Positions 1-8,789 of a DNA stretch of 64,000 nucleotides are shown here, piece after piece. The first letter of the stretch is position 1, and the number at the start of each line of letters is the position of its first letter. The translations under genes and the position numbers were made by a program. Origin of the DNA: PNAI01 sp035501735 (lineage in GTDB: Bacteria; Pseudomonadota; Alphaproteobacteria; Rhizobiales; Xanthobacteraceae); assembly GCA_035501735.1 (NCBI GenBank), contig DATJVR010000084.1:56272-120271 (forward strand), in the 5' to 3' direction. The notes under the pieces are model-generated. The model did no database searches. It was not told the DNA's origin and was given only the letters and a program-made list of their open reading frames with translations.

Positions 1-533
1 CTCTCGGTGCGCACCACCTCGAGGTTTTCCTGCAGCTGATTGATCTCCTGCTTCGAAGCGGTGAGCTTTTGCTCGAGCGCGCTGTTGTTTTGCCGCATCT
101 CATCGGCGGTCTGCACCAGGCTTTCAACAATGGCACGCAGACCTTCCCGGTCCTTGGCGCCGCTGATTTTCTGGCTCATGCCGGCGAGGCTCTCGCTGTA
201 GTTCGAAGCGGAGCCCGCGGCGGCATCGATCATCGCCATGACCTGGCCGATCTCATCGGCAACGCGCGAGCCCACCTTGTCGATGTGGTCGGTGATGCGC
301 GAGGGCGAAAAATACGTGTCGTAGATTTGCTTGAGATCGTCCTCGGTCAGATTGTTTTGACGGGCGAGAATCTCATTGATGGCCTGATTCAGCGAAGGGT
401 TGTAGCCGGTTGCATATGAATACCAGATCTCGAAATTGCGCGGAGTGGCCGGTTGGCGCAGCGACTTGATCTGTCCAAGCGCAATTTGCGCAAACGCCAT
501 GGTGCGATCGTGCTCATCGCCTTGCGACTTCAT
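1..533 (-). CDS. GGDEF-type signalling protein, N-terminal part (runs off the window)
   Basis: The reverse strand is open from an ATG at 533 to the window edge, giving about 177 residues without a stop. It begins MKSQGDEHDRTMAFAQIALG and continues with an all-helical segment (around LRQPATPRNFEIWYSYATGY) and then a long Gln/Glu/Leu-rich coiled-coil-like stretch that runs out of the window. From memory this N-terminal module occurs in rhizobial diguanylate cyclases, ahead of a GGDEF domain. The GGDEF domain itself would lie outside the window, so the enzymatic role is inference. If correct, the protein makes cyclic-di-GMP and the helical part is a sensory or dimerisation module. No signal peptide or membrane segment is visible in the part present. 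Confidence 0.6.
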   Translation of the reverse strand, partial: MKSQGDEHDRTMAFAQIALGQIKSLRQPATPRNFEIWYSYATGYNPSLNQAINEILARQNNLTEDDLKQIYDTYFSPSRITDHIDKVGSRVADEIGQVMAMIDAAAGSASNYSESLAGMSQKISGAKDREGLRAIVESLVQTADEMRQNNSALEQKLTASKQEINQLQENLEVVRTE

Positions 534-690
534 GACTTTGGCTCCGAACCAGCCACCGCGAATCGCGATGGCCCCCTGTCACAGTCAATACGTCCTCCAC
601 TGGAAAATCCCAGCGGAAACCCAATAAAAATGAGTATTATTCACCGCTGATAAATCTTGCGTAAATCGCCCCGCCGAGAGTAGCGCCGAC

Positions 691-2055
691 TCACACCTTG
701 GCGGGAATCGGGCGCAGCAGGAACGCCGGCATGTGCGAGTCGCTCTCCTCGCGACGCCCGTGATCGGCCGAGCGTTGCGGCCGGGGCTGCGCCGGACGCT
801 TGGTCTCGGCGAGCGGTGAATTCGGCGAGCGGTGAGGTGAATTGCGCGGCTCGCGTGAATGGCTGCGCTGACGCTTGCCGTGATGCCGATTGCGGTGACG
901 GTCGGTACGCTGTTCGGCCTCTTCCGGGCGTGGCGGTTCGCCGGCCCAGGCGATGCTCTGTCCGATCAGTTTTTCGATTGCGGCCACCGCCTTATGATCC
1001 CCCGGCGCGACGATGGTGATGGCGGTGCCGTGTTTGCCGGCTCGTCCGGTACGGCCGATTCGGTGCACATAGTCGTCCGGCTGGTGCGGCACATCGAAAT
1101 TGAAAACGTGACTGACTTCCGGGATGTCCAGACCGCGCGCGGCGACATCGGAAGCAATGAGCAGGGTGACTTCGCCCTTGCGGAAGGATTCCAGCGCGGC
1201 CATGCGCGCCGGCTGATCCATGTCGCCGTGCAGCGCCGCGGCATTAAACCCGTGCCGCAGCAGCGAGCGGTAGAGCTGCGCGACTTCGATTTTCCTGTTG
1301 CAGAAGACGATCGCGTTCTTGAAACCATCAGCCGTGCGGATCAGGCGGCGCAGCGTGTCGCGTTTTTCGTGCGGCTCACGGCCGGTCTTGACCAGGAGCT
1401 GCACGGTCGTGGCCACCGTCGTTGCCGGTTTGGCCACTTCCACCCGGACTGGGTTGTGCAGGAACTGCTCGGTGATGCGCCGGATTTCCGGCGGCATGGT
1501 GGCGGTGAAGAACAACGTCTGACGCGTGAACGGCACCAATTTGCAGATCCGCTCGATGTCGGGGATGAACCCCATGTCGAGCATCCGATCCGCCTCATCG
1601 ATGACAAGCAATTCCACGCCGGTGAGCAGAAGCCGCCCGCGCTCGAAATGGTCGAGCAGGCGGCCGGGCGTAGCGATCAGCACATCGACGCCGCGCGTGA
1701 GCTTTGCGTCCTGATCGTCGAACGATACGCCGCCGATGAGCAGCGCCACGTTCAGTTTGTGGTTGATGCCATATTTGGCAAAGCTGTCCTCGACCTGCGC
1801 CGCGAGTTCGCGCGTTGGTTCCAGGATCAGCGTACGCGGCATGCGCGCGCGCGCCCGCCCGCTCTCCAGCATGGTGAGCATTGGTAGAACGAACGCGGCG
1901 GTTTTGCCGGTGCCGGTTTGCGCTATTCCCAACACATCGCGCCGTTCGAGCACGTGCGGGATAGCCTGTTGTTGGATGGGAGTGGGGGAGGTGTAGCCAG
2001 CCGCCGCAACGGCCGAGAGAACCTTGTCGGACAAGCCGAGCGTAGAAAAAGCCAT
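691..2055 (-). CDS. rhlE: DEAD-box ATP-dependent RNA helicase RhlE
   Basis: A 454-residue cytoplasmic helicase that unwinds short RNA duplexes, probably in ribosome assembly and RNA decay. In order: Q motif (PTPIQQQAIP, about 25-34), Walker A AQTGTGKT (45-52), PTRELAAQ (80-87), TPGRLLD (129-135), DEAD at 153-156, TAT (184-186), then the second RecA domain with DVAARGLDIPEV and HRIGRTGRAG. The tail after about residue 385 is basic, rich in Arg/His/Pro and probably disordered, typical of RhlE. I chose the ATG at 2055 (MAFSTLGLSDKVL) over an upstream ATG at 2076, because the family starts with this F-x-x-L-G-L block and a GAGGG lies just upstream. It is divergent from the glycosyltransferase at 2272. 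Confidence 0.93.
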   Translation of the reverse strand: MAFSTLGLSDKVLSAVAAAGYTSPTPIQQQAIPHVLERRDVLGIAQTGTGKTAAFVLPMLTMLESGRARARMPRTLILEPTRELAAQVEDSFAKYGINHKLNVALLIGGVSFDDQDAKLTRGVDVLIATPGRLLDHFERGRLLLTGVELLVIDEADRMLDMGFIPDIERICKLVPFTRQTLFFTATMPPEIRRITEQFLHNPVRVEVAKPATTVATTVQLLVKTGREPHEKRDTLRRLIRTADGFKNAIVFCNRKIEVAQLYRSLLRHGFNAAALHGDMDQPARMAALESFRKGEVTLLIASDVAARGLDIPEVSHVFNFDVPHQPDDYVHRIGRTGRAGKHGTAITIVAPGDHKAVAAIEKLIGQSIAWAGEPPRPEEAEQRTDRHRNRHHGKRQRSHSREPRNSPHRSPNSPLAETKRPAQPRPQRSADHGRREESDSHMPAFLLRPIPAKV

Positions 2056-2172
2056 AAACCCTCGAATCAGGATCACCCCGGAACCGCGCCGGACAAATAG
2101 CTATCGATGATGCGCGGAGGATGATCGAATCTGCATACAACGCTATTTGCGTTGCAACATAGGGACGAAACG

Positions 2173-2199
2173 CTGAAAGTCAACCGGCCCCGCTATAAT
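2173..2199 (+). promoter_or_regulatory. Possible sigma-70-type promoter for the glycosyltransferase gene
   Basis: A perfect TATAAT lies at 2194-2199, in an AT-rich stretch about 70 bases before the ATG at 2272. The best -35 partner is CTGAAA at 2173-2178, four of six matches, with a short 15-base spacer. The divergent rhlE promoter must lie in the same 216-base gap. Read by eye only. Confidence 0.35.
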
Positions 2200-2271
2200 A
2201 ATCTAAATTAACTGCTTCATATTACATCAAAAATCTGGTCTTGCGGTGATTGGCTTGAAGGGTCGCATGAG

Positions 2272-3444
2272 ATGACGGCGTTTCTCATCATCTGGCTTTC
2301 GACCCAGGCCGTCTCCGTGGTTCTGGTTTGGATATTCACCATCGGCCTCGGCCGTCCGGTGCATCTTCGCGAAACGCCGCGCGTCGCCGTAATCGTCGCA
2401 GTGAAGGGTCATCACGAGGAATTCGACCGCTTTCTCGAACATCTGTTCGCGCAGGACTATCCGTTCTTCCGCGTCATTTTTGCTGTTGAAGCGCCCGATG
2501 ATCCGGCCGTGGTGCCGATCGAGGCCTGGTCCGCAAAATATCCCGGCCGTGTCTCGCTCGCTGTCGCGGGACTTTCGCAGGACGAAGGCCAAAAAGTCGC
2601 CAATCTGCGAGCCGCGCTCGCGCAGATCACGGATGCCGATGAGATTGTCGTATTTACCGACTCCGACATCCGACCGCTGCGCGATTGGCTCGCGCGCCTT
2701 GTCGCTCCGCTTCTCTGCAAGGAGATGGATATCGTGTCCGGCTTCGCCTGGCTCGTGGTGAAAGATCAATCGCTGTCGTCGTTCGTCATGGCCTCGATGG
2801 CGGCGACCATGATCACCGTGCCGCGGCTGCCGTTCCTCAACGCAGCATGGGGCGGCTCGATTGCCATGTGGAACGGGCGCCTCAAATCGCTCGATCTTGT
2901 CCGCGCCTGGCGCGGCTCGCTGTGCGACGACCTGCACCTCACCGCACTCGCGCAGCGTGCGGGGCTCAGGATCGCGGCGCCGCGCGAAATCCTGCCGCGG
3001 CTCTTCGTATCGACGCGAGGCTTCGACGAGGTTGCCTCCGATGCGCTGCGCTGGCTGATGTTTTTCCGCATCTATACGCCGGCGACCTTTTATCTTGCAT
3101 GGGTCGGAACGACGTTCGCCGCCGCCGGATGGGTTGTCGCCTTGTTCGGAGCTTTGGCGATGCAGACCGCGCCGCTCGGGATATTGATCGCGGCATTCGC
3201 GCTGGCATTTCTGCGCACCGCTGGCCGCCGGGTCATCGTTGCACGGCTGTGGGGCGGGCCTGGCTTGGAGGACAATCGCCTGTTCCTGCGCCTCGATCCA
3301 TTCCTCACGCCCGTCGCCGCCGTTCTCAACGCCATCTGCGGCTGGGCCGCGCTGTTTATGCGGCGCACTACCTGGGCGGGCATCACCTATGAAATTTCCG
3401 GTCCCACTCAGGTCAAAGTGCTGGCGCGTCGTCCCACCATGTGA
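2272..3444 (+). CDS. Membrane-anchored family 2/21-like glycosyltransferase
   Basis: 390 residues. An N-terminal membrane helix (residues 2-25) is followed by a GT-A fold: VAVIVAVKGH (start of the fold), FTDSD (the DxD-type metal/nucleotide site) and CDDLHLTALAQ (acceptor-side Asp region). Two to three further membrane helices lie near the C-terminus (about 270-315 and 340-365). The arrangement resembles ceramide glucosyltransferase and the hopanoid-associated HpnI-type enzymes, but no hopanoid genes are nearby and I see no clear QxxRW motif. It probably transfers a sugar to a membrane lipid; donor and acceptor cannot be told from sequence. GAAGGG at 2257 gives a usable ribosome site for the ATG at 2272. 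Monocistronic. Confidence 0.75.
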   Translation: MTAFLIIWLSTQAVSVVLVWIFTIGLGRPVHLRETPRVAVIVAVKGHHEEFDRFLEHLFAQDYPFFRVIFAVEAPDDPAVVPIEAWSAKYPGRVSLAVAGLSQDEGQKVANLRAALAQITDADEIVVFTDSDIRPLRDWLARLVAPLLCKEMDIVSGFAWLVVKDQSLSSFVMASMAATMITVPRLPFLNAAWGGSIAMWNGRLKSLDLVRAWRGSLCDDLHLTALAQRAGLRIAAPREILPRLFVSTRGFDEVASDALRWLMFFRIYTPATFYLAWVGTTFAAAGWVVALFGALAMQTAPLGILIAAFALAFLRTAGRRVIVARLWGGPGLEDNRLFLRLDPFLTPVAAVLNAICGWAALFMRRTTWAGITYEISGPTQVKVLARRPTM

Positions 3445-3588
3445 TCCCGCCGTATGACCTGCCATGTGATGGTGTGTCGCACGTCATGCCGGCGCGGCAT
3501 TCGACTTTCGACAAAAGTTCGCTAAACTTGCGGCCACGAATGATGGCGCTTTGCCCGCAATAGATTGGCAAGCCAAGGGAGGATGACG

Positions 3589-4572
3589 ATGATCAAGTTT
3601 GGCCGCGCTCTGATAAGCGTGCTCGCGCTGTCTGCCGCCGTGGCAGCTGCCCCCAATGCCGCGACGGCGCAGGCCGATTATCCCAGCAAGCCGGTCCGTG
3701 TCATCATTCCGTTCGCCGCCGGCGGCGGCAATGACATATTTGCGCGCATCATCGGCGATAAGTTCGCCAAATTGACCGGTCAGCAATTCATCATCGAGAA
3801 CAAGCCGGGCGCCGGCGGCCGCATCGCCGCCGAGTTCGTCATGGGCCAGCCGGCCGACGGCTATACGGTATTCGTCGGTGCGAGCGGCGTGATGTCGGTT
3901 GCCGCGGCGGCCTATCCGAAGCTCTCCTATCATCCGACCAAAACATTCATTCCGCTGACCATGACGGCCAGTTTCCCGCTCATCCTTGTGTCGCCGATCA
4001 ACAACCCGGCCAAGACGGTGAAGGAACTGGTCGAATGGGCCAAGGCCAATCCCAACAAATCGAACTACGGCGCCACCTCGCCGGCGTTCATCATCGCGAG
4101 CGAGCTCCTGAAGCTGAAGAGCGGCATGCCGGGGCAGATGATCCCCTACAAGAGCAGCAACGAAATGGTGTTGAGCGTCATCCAAGGGCAGACGCTGTTT
4201 GTGATGTCCGACGGTCCGCCGGCGGTTCCGCAGGTCAAGGGCGGCAAGGTCCGCGCGCTCGCGGTCACCGGATCGGAGCGCATCCCGGAGCTGCCGGACG
4301 TGCCGAGCATGACCGAGGCCGGTTATCCGGGTGTCGACACCCACCTGTGGAGCGGCTGGTTTGTGGCCGCGAATACGCCGCCCGCGATTGCGAGCAAGCT
4401 TGAATCCACGCTGCGCGCGGCCATCGCCGATCCGGAAGTCAACGCCAAGCTGAAAGCGCTGGCGGTCAAGCCGGGCGGCGGCTCCTCGGCCGATTTCCGC
4501 AAGATGATCGATGCCGACATCGAAAATTACACGGCGGTGATCAAGGCGGCGAACCTGAAATTCGAAAATTAG
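3589..4572 (+). CDS. Bug/TctC-family tripartite tricarboxylate transporter substrate-binding protein
   Basis: 327 residues. A Sec signal peptide (MIKFGRALISVLALSAAVAA, cleavage near ATAQA-DY) precedes the Bug-family start YPSKPVRVIIPFAAGGGND. Later family blocks are present: NKPGAGGRIAAEFV, YPGVDTHLWSGWFVAANTP and a C-terminal D-x-E-N-Y-x-x-V-I-K-A-A-N-L-K. These periplasmic proteins bind carboxylated or aromatic ligands and feed a TctA/TctB permease. No permease genes are near, as is usual for the many orphan Bug proteins in Rhizobiales and Burkholderiales. GGGAGG at 3578-3582 is correctly spaced for the ATG at 3589 but too close for the ATG at 3583, which decides the start. It lies just upstream of pobA, so an aromatic acid such as 4-hydroxybenzoate is a plausible but unproven ligand. 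Confidence 0.9.
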   Translation: MIKFGRALISVLALSAAVAAAPNAATAQADYPSKPVRVIIPFAAGGGNDIFARIIGDKFAKLTGQQFIIENKPGAGGRIAAEFVMGQPADGYTVFVGASGVMSVAAAAYPKLSYHPTKTFIPLTMTASFPLILVSPINNPAKTVKELVEWAKANPNKSNYGATSPAFIIASELLKLKSGMPGQMIPYKSSNEMVLSVIQGQTLFVMSDGPPAVPQVKGGKVRALAVTGSERIPELPDVPSMTEAGYPGVDTHLWSGWFVAANTPPAIASKLESTLRAAIADPEVNAKLKALAVKPGGGSSADFRKMIDADIENYTAVIKAANLKFEN

Positions 4573-4628
4573 CCTTTTCAGCCGGCGCTGCCGCTCTCTA
4601 TAAAGGCACGGCGTTGAGCTAGAGCGGT

Positions 4629-5804
4629 ATGCGAACACAGGTCGGCATTGTCGGCGCGGGACCGGCGGGATTGATGCTATCGCATCTCCTGCATCTGGCC
4701 GGCATTCGTTCCATCATCGTTGAAAATCGCAGCCGCGCCTATTGCGAGGCGCGCGTGCGCGCCGGCCTGATGGAAGACTGGGTCGCCAAACTCTTGATAG
4801 CGACCGGCGTCGGCGCGCGCATGCAGCGCGAAGCCATGGTGCATGACGGCATCTATATCGCGTTCAACGGCGAGGCGCGCCACATCGACTTTCACAAGCT
4901 GATCGACAAGCAGGTCTTCATTTACGACCAGAAGGAAGTGGTGACCGATCTGATTGCGCAGCGGCTGGCCGACGGCGGAGAAATCCATTTTGAGGTCGAG
5001 GATACCAGCATCCATGACTTCGCGACCGACAAACCGAAGATCCGCTTCCGCCATCAAGGCAAGGCGGAGCAGATCGACTGCGACATCATCGCCGGCTGCG
5101 ACGGATTTCATGGCATCTGCCGACCGAGCATTCCCGCCAATGCCTGGCGTGGCTACGACCGCGTCTATCCGTTCGGCTGGCTCGGTATTTTGTCCGAAGC
5201 GCCGCCGCCCGACAAGGAATTGATCTACTGCTTCCATGAACGCGGCTTTGCGCTGTTCTCCATGCGCGGGCCGCAGATAGGGCGGCTCTACCTGCAATGC
5301 ACGCCCGAGGAGGACCTCGAGAAATGGCCGGACGCGCGCATCTGGGATGAACTGGAAACGCGACTCGGCGGCGTGCGCCCGCTCAAGCGCGGGAAGGTTC
5401 TGCAGAAGGGCGTGACGCCCATGCGCAGCTACGTCACCGAGCCGATGCAGTCGGGCCGGCTGTTTCTCGCCGGCGACGCCGCGCACATCGTGCCGCCGAC
5501 CGGCGCCAAGGGCATGAACCTCGCCATGGCCGACGTGCGCGTGCTCTCCCGCGCGATCGAGGCGTTCTTCAAATCCAAACGCAACGATCTCCTGGAGAAT
5601 TATTCAAAAACCTGCCTCAACCGCGTCTGGAAGGGCCAGCGCTTCTCCTGGTGGATGACGCAGATGCTGCATCGCTATCACGGTATCGGTGAATTCGAGG
5701 ACTTCGACATGAAGCGCCAGATCGCCGAGATCAACTACGTCACCGGCTCGGTGGCGGCGATGACCTCGCTGGCGGAGAACTACGCCGGCCTGCCGATGGC
5801 GTAA
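4629..5804 (+). CDS. pobA: 4-hydroxybenzoate 3-monooxygenase (PobA)
   Basis: 391 residues, the normal PobA length. This FAD enzyme hydroxylates 4-hydroxybenzoate to protocatechuate with NAD(P)H, feeding the beta-ketoadipate pathway. Visible motifs are GAGPAGLMLSH (N-terminal ADP-binding fold), ARVRAGLMEDW (the PobA-type R-x-R-A-G block), CDGFHGICR (the DG motif touching FAD and NAD(P)H) and GDAAHIVPPTGAKGMNLAMAD (second FAD motif). The C-terminal WWMTQMLHRY block also fits the family. No recognisable PobR regulator or protocatechuate dioxygenase is within view. It is 56 bases downstream of the Bug-type binding protein, so the two could be co-expressed, and it converges on parE with 37 bases between stops. 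Confidence 0.93.
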   Translation: MRTQVGIVGAGPAGLMLSHLLHLAGIRSIIVENRSRAYCEARVRAGLMEDWVAKLLIATGVGARMQREAMVHDGIYIAFNGEARHIDFHKLIDKQVFIYDQKEVVTDLIAQRLADGGEIHFEVEDTSIHDFATDKPKIRFRHQGKAEQIDCDIIAGCDGFHGICRPSIPANAWRGYDRVYPFGWLGILSEAPPPDKELIYCFHERGFALFSMRGPQIGRLYLQCTPEEDLEKWPDARIWDELETRLGGVRPLKRGKVLQKGVTPMRSYVTEPMQSGRLFLAGDAAHIVPPTGAKGMNLAMADVRVLSRAIEAFFKSKRNDLLENYSKTCLNRVWKGQRFSWWMTQMLHRYHGIGEFEDFDMKRQIAEINYVTGSVAAMTSLAENYAGLPMA

Positions 5805-5841
5805 CGGCTGGTGTCCATCGAGTATGGCATTGCGGGTTCTT

Positions 5842-7917
5842 TTAAATATCCAAGGCTTCTTCCTTCGCGAACTCCGCCCGCTCCTGGATGAATTCGAACC
5901 GCGCCTCGGCCTTGGTACCCATCAGCCGCTCGACCGATTTGTCGGTCTGCTTCTTTTCCTCGGGCTTGAGCTGCACGCGCAGCAGCGTGCGCTTCCTCGG
6001 GTCCATGGTGGTTTCCCTGAGCTGCCCGGCCATCATCTCGCCCAGACCCTTGAAGCGGCCGATCTCCACATGGGCGTTGGCGTGGAATTCCTTCTTGAGC
6101 AGATCGGCCTTGTGCTTGTCGTCGCGCGCGTAGAACGTCTTGCCGCCGTACGAGAGGCGATAAAGCGGCGGCACCGCGAGATAAAGATGCCCGCGCTCGA
6201 TCAGCTCCGGCATCTGCGTGTAGAAGAACGTGATCAAGAGCGACGCAATGTGCGCGCCGTCGACATCGGCGTCGGTCATCACGATGACCTTCTCGTACCG
6301 CAACTGATCTTCGCGATAATGCGGGCGGGTCCCGCAGCCGAGCGCCTGCACCAGATCGGCAAGCTGCGTGTTCGCCGCGAGCTTGTCGCGGCCGGCTGAT
6401 TGCACGTTCAATATCTTGCCGCGCAGCGGCAGCACGGCTTGGCTGGCGCGGTCGCGCGCCTGCTTGGCCGAGCCGCCCGCGGAATCGCCTTCCACGATGA
6501 AAATCTCCGAGCCCTCCGCCGCGCTGTTGGTGCAGTCGGCGAGCTTGCCCGGCAGCCGCAGCTTGCGCACGGCGCTCTTGCGCGAGATTTCCTTTTCCTG
6601 CCGCCGCCGAATGCGTTCCTCGGCGCGCTCGATCACGAATTCGAGGAGCTTGTTGGCCTGCGCCGGATTGGCCGCCAGCCAATGGTCGAACGGATCCTTG
6701 ATCGCGTTCTCGACGATCCGCTGCGCTTCCGCGGTGGCGAGGCGGTCCTTGGTCTGCCCCTGGAATTCCGGCTCGCGGATGAACACCGAGATCATGCAGG
6801 CCGCGCCCGACATCACGTCGTCGCTGCTCACCGGCGCGGCGGCCTTGCCCTGGCCGACGCGCTCGGCATGGTCCTTCAGGCCGCGCAGTAGCGCGCTGCG
6901 CAGGCCGGATTCATGCGTGCCGCCGTCCGGCGTCGGAATGGTGTTGCAATAGGACGACAGAAAGCCGTCGGCGTCCGCCACCCACGCCACCGCCCATTGC
7001 ACCGAGCCGCGCGCGCCCGCCTTGCCCGAACTGCCGGTGAAAATATCCGGATGCACGAGCGTCGCGTCGCCGATTTGGGCGGCGAGATAATCTTTCAATC
7101 CCTCGGCGAAATGGAACGTCGCTTTTTCCGGAACGCCTTCCACGCCGCGCAACAGTTCCTTCGCGCACGACCAGCGGATCTCCACGCCGCCGAACAGATA
7201 GGCTTTCGAGCGCGCCATCTTGAACACGCGTTCCGGCATGAAATGCGCCTTCGGCCCGAAAATCTCCGGATCGGGCTTGAAGCGCACTTTCGTGCCGCGC
7301 CGGTTCGGCGCCTTGCCGGCGTTGATGAGCTTGGTCTTCGGCTTGCCGCGCTCGAACGCCATCGTGTAGAGCCGCTGTCCGCGCGCGACCTCGACTTCCA
7401 TGCGTTCCGACAGCGCGTTGGCGACCGACACGCCCACGCCATGCAGTCCGCCGGATGTTTCGTAAACCTTGGAGTCGAACTTGCCGCCCGCGTGCAGCAT
7501 GCACATGATCACTTCGAGCGCGGACTTGTTCTTGAACTTCGGATGCGGATCGACCGGAATACCGCGACCGTTGTCGGTGACGGAGACAAATCCGTTCGCC
7601 TCCATCTCGACTTCGATCCAGTCGGCATGGCCGGCCAGCGCCTCGTCCATGGCATTGTCGATCACCTCGGCGAAGAGATGATGCAGCGCCTTCTCGTCGG
7701 TGCCGCCGATATACATGCCCGGCCGCCGCCGCACCGGTTCGAGCCCCTCCAGGACCTCGATGTGCTTGGCGGTGTAATCCGCCTCGCCGGCGCCGGGTCT
7801 CGCGCGCGCGGAACTTGACCGCGCTTCGCCCTTGCCGCGGCGCGCAGCCTTTTTGCCGGCGTGCTCGAACAGGTCGCCGGTTTCAGGCGTTTTCGGTTTT
7901 TTCGAAGTCTTGGCCAT
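5842..7917 (-). CDS. parE: DNA topoisomerase IV subunit B (ParE)
   Basis: 691 residues. This is the ATPase subunit of topoisomerase IV, which decatenates daughter chromosomes together with ParC. The N-terminal tail (about 45 residues, Lys/Arg rich) leads into the GHKL ATPase: EVIDNAMDEA, VTDNGRGIPV, GGLHGVGVSVANALS. Next come the transducer domain, the TOPRIM domain (EGDSAGGSAKQARDR and VMTDADVDGAHIASLL) and the Toprim C-tail with RFKGLGEMM and LMGTKAEARFEFIQ. Length and lack of a GyrB insertion favour ParE over GyrB. I chose the ATG at 7917 (MAKTSKKPK); an ORF extension to 8004 has no family-like sequence. It is divergent from the DedA gene. Confidence 0.95.
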   Translation of the reverse strand: MAKTSKKPKTPETGDLFEHAGKKAARRGKGEARSSSARARPGAGEADYTAKHIEVLEGLEPVRRRPGMYIGGTDEKALHHLFAEVIDNAMDEALAGHADWIEVEMEANGFVSVTDNGRGIPVDPHPKFKNKSALEVIMCMLHAGGKFDSKVYETSGGLHGVGVSVANALSERMEVEVARGQRLYTMAFERGKPKTKLINAGKAPNRRGTKVRFKPDPEIFGPKAHFMPERVFKMARSKAYLFGGVEIRWSCAKELLRGVEGVPEKATFHFAEGLKDYLAAQIGDATLVHPDIFTGSSGKAGARGSVQWAVAWVADADGFLSSYCNTIPTPDGGTHESGLRSALLRGLKDHAERVGQGKAAAPVSSDDVMSGAACMISVFIREPEFQGQTKDRLATAEAQRIVENAIKDPFDHWLAANPAQANKLLEFVIERAEERIRRRQEKEISRKSAVRKLRLPGKLADCTNSAAEGSEIFIVEGDSAGGSAKQARDRASQAVLPLRGKILNVQSAGRDKLAANTQLADLVQALGCGTRPHYREDQLRYEKVIVMTDADVDGAHIASLLITFFYTQMPELIERGHLYLAVPPLYRLSYGGKTFYARDDKHKADLLKKEFHANAHVEIGRFKGLGEMMAGQLRETTMDPRKRTLLRVQLKPEEKKQTDKSVERLMGTKAEARFEFIQERAEFAKEEALDI

Positions 7918-8067
7918 GGATCGCTGATAAGGGTCGCGAATCAATTGGGCACGACTATGCCATGCCGCAAGCAGGTGAGGGGAGTGACCGGCCGGCCTCG
8001 CCATTGAACTGGTGCGATGGCAAAGGGCGCGTTAAGTCTCTCACGGTTTCACGTCACACGGCGCGCG

Positions 8068-8604
8068 ATGAATATCGAAGCCTATATAAATTCCTTGGCC
8101 GAATTCGTGCGCGCGCACGAACTATGGGCGGCTCCGATCATGTTCGGGCTCGCCTTCGCTGAATCGCTTGCGTTCATATCGCTGCTCATCCCGGCCTGGA
8201 GCTTTCTGGTGGCGCTCGGCGCCTTGATCGGGACGAGCGGCATCAGCTTCTGGCCGGTTTGGATCGCGGGTTCCTTGGGCGCGGCCTGCGGCGACTGGTT
8301 GTCCTACTGGATCGGTTTCAAGATTGAAAATAAAGTTTATCACATGTGGCCGCTGTCGCGGCACCCGGACTTGATCCCCAAGGGCGAAGCGTTCGTGCAG
8401 AAATGGGGCGTGCTCGGGATTTTCGTCGGCCGCTTCTCCGGCCCATTGCGCGCCTCGGTGCCGTTGGTGGCGGGAGTTTTTTGCATGCCCTATTGGCGTT
8501 TTCAGCTCGCCAATTTCACGTCCGCCTTTGTCTGGGCGGGCACACTTCTGTTGCTCGGGGATGTCATCGCGATCGTCGTCGCCTGGATCAGGAACATATT
8601 CTAA
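8068..8604 (+). CDS. DedA/SNARE-associated family membrane protein
   Basis: 178 residues with several hydrophobic segments and the DedA core: an F-A-E-S-L block near the first helix, GAACGDWLSYWIG (the acidic G-x-x-x-G-D motif) and GRFSGPLRASVPLVAG (the F/GRF-x-G-x-x-R block with the conserved Arg). DedA proteins are inner-membrane proteins thought to recycle undecaprenyl phosphate or flip lipids and support proton motive force. The ATG at 8068 (MNIEAYIN) is preferred over the one at 8017 because it fits the family N-terminus, although no strong ribosome site precedes it. A perfect 7-base stem-loop lies just past the stop. Confidence 0.88.
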   Translation: MNIEAYINSLAEFVRAHELWAAPIMFGLAFAESLAFISLLIPAWSFLVALGALIGTSGISFWPVWIAGSLGAACGDWLSYWIGFKIENKVYHMWPLSRHPDLIPKGEAFVQKWGVLGIFVGRFSGPLRASVPLVAGVFCMPYWRFQLANFTSAFVWAGTLLLLGDVIAIVVAWIRNIF

Positions 8605-8612
8605 AAAACTGC

Positions 8613-8630
8613 GCGCCGATGGCTCGGCGC
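8613..8630. other. Perfect stem-loop after dedA
   Basis: GCGCCGA and TCGGCGC form a 7-base perfect stem around a TGGC loop, eight bases after the dedA stop. The A6 tract lies before it on the plus strand, so as a factor-independent terminator it would only work for leftward transcription. It may simply stabilise the dedA mRNA end. Confidence 0.35.
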
Positions 8631-8789
8631 CCTGGCCGGGTTCATCAAGGTTTCCTTCTTGAGAATCATTCGCAACAGAGATCGGCAATCCGCAGGATTT
8701 GGAATAATCGCCGTTCACAGACGTTTGCATGGAGATTAGCATTCACCGGCTGAAACAAAGCCAGCTCGAATAATCTTAGGGAGGTTCTC

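Noticed and set aside
859..1887. 342-residue plus-strand ORF
   Set aside because: Antisense of rhlE, same reasoning.
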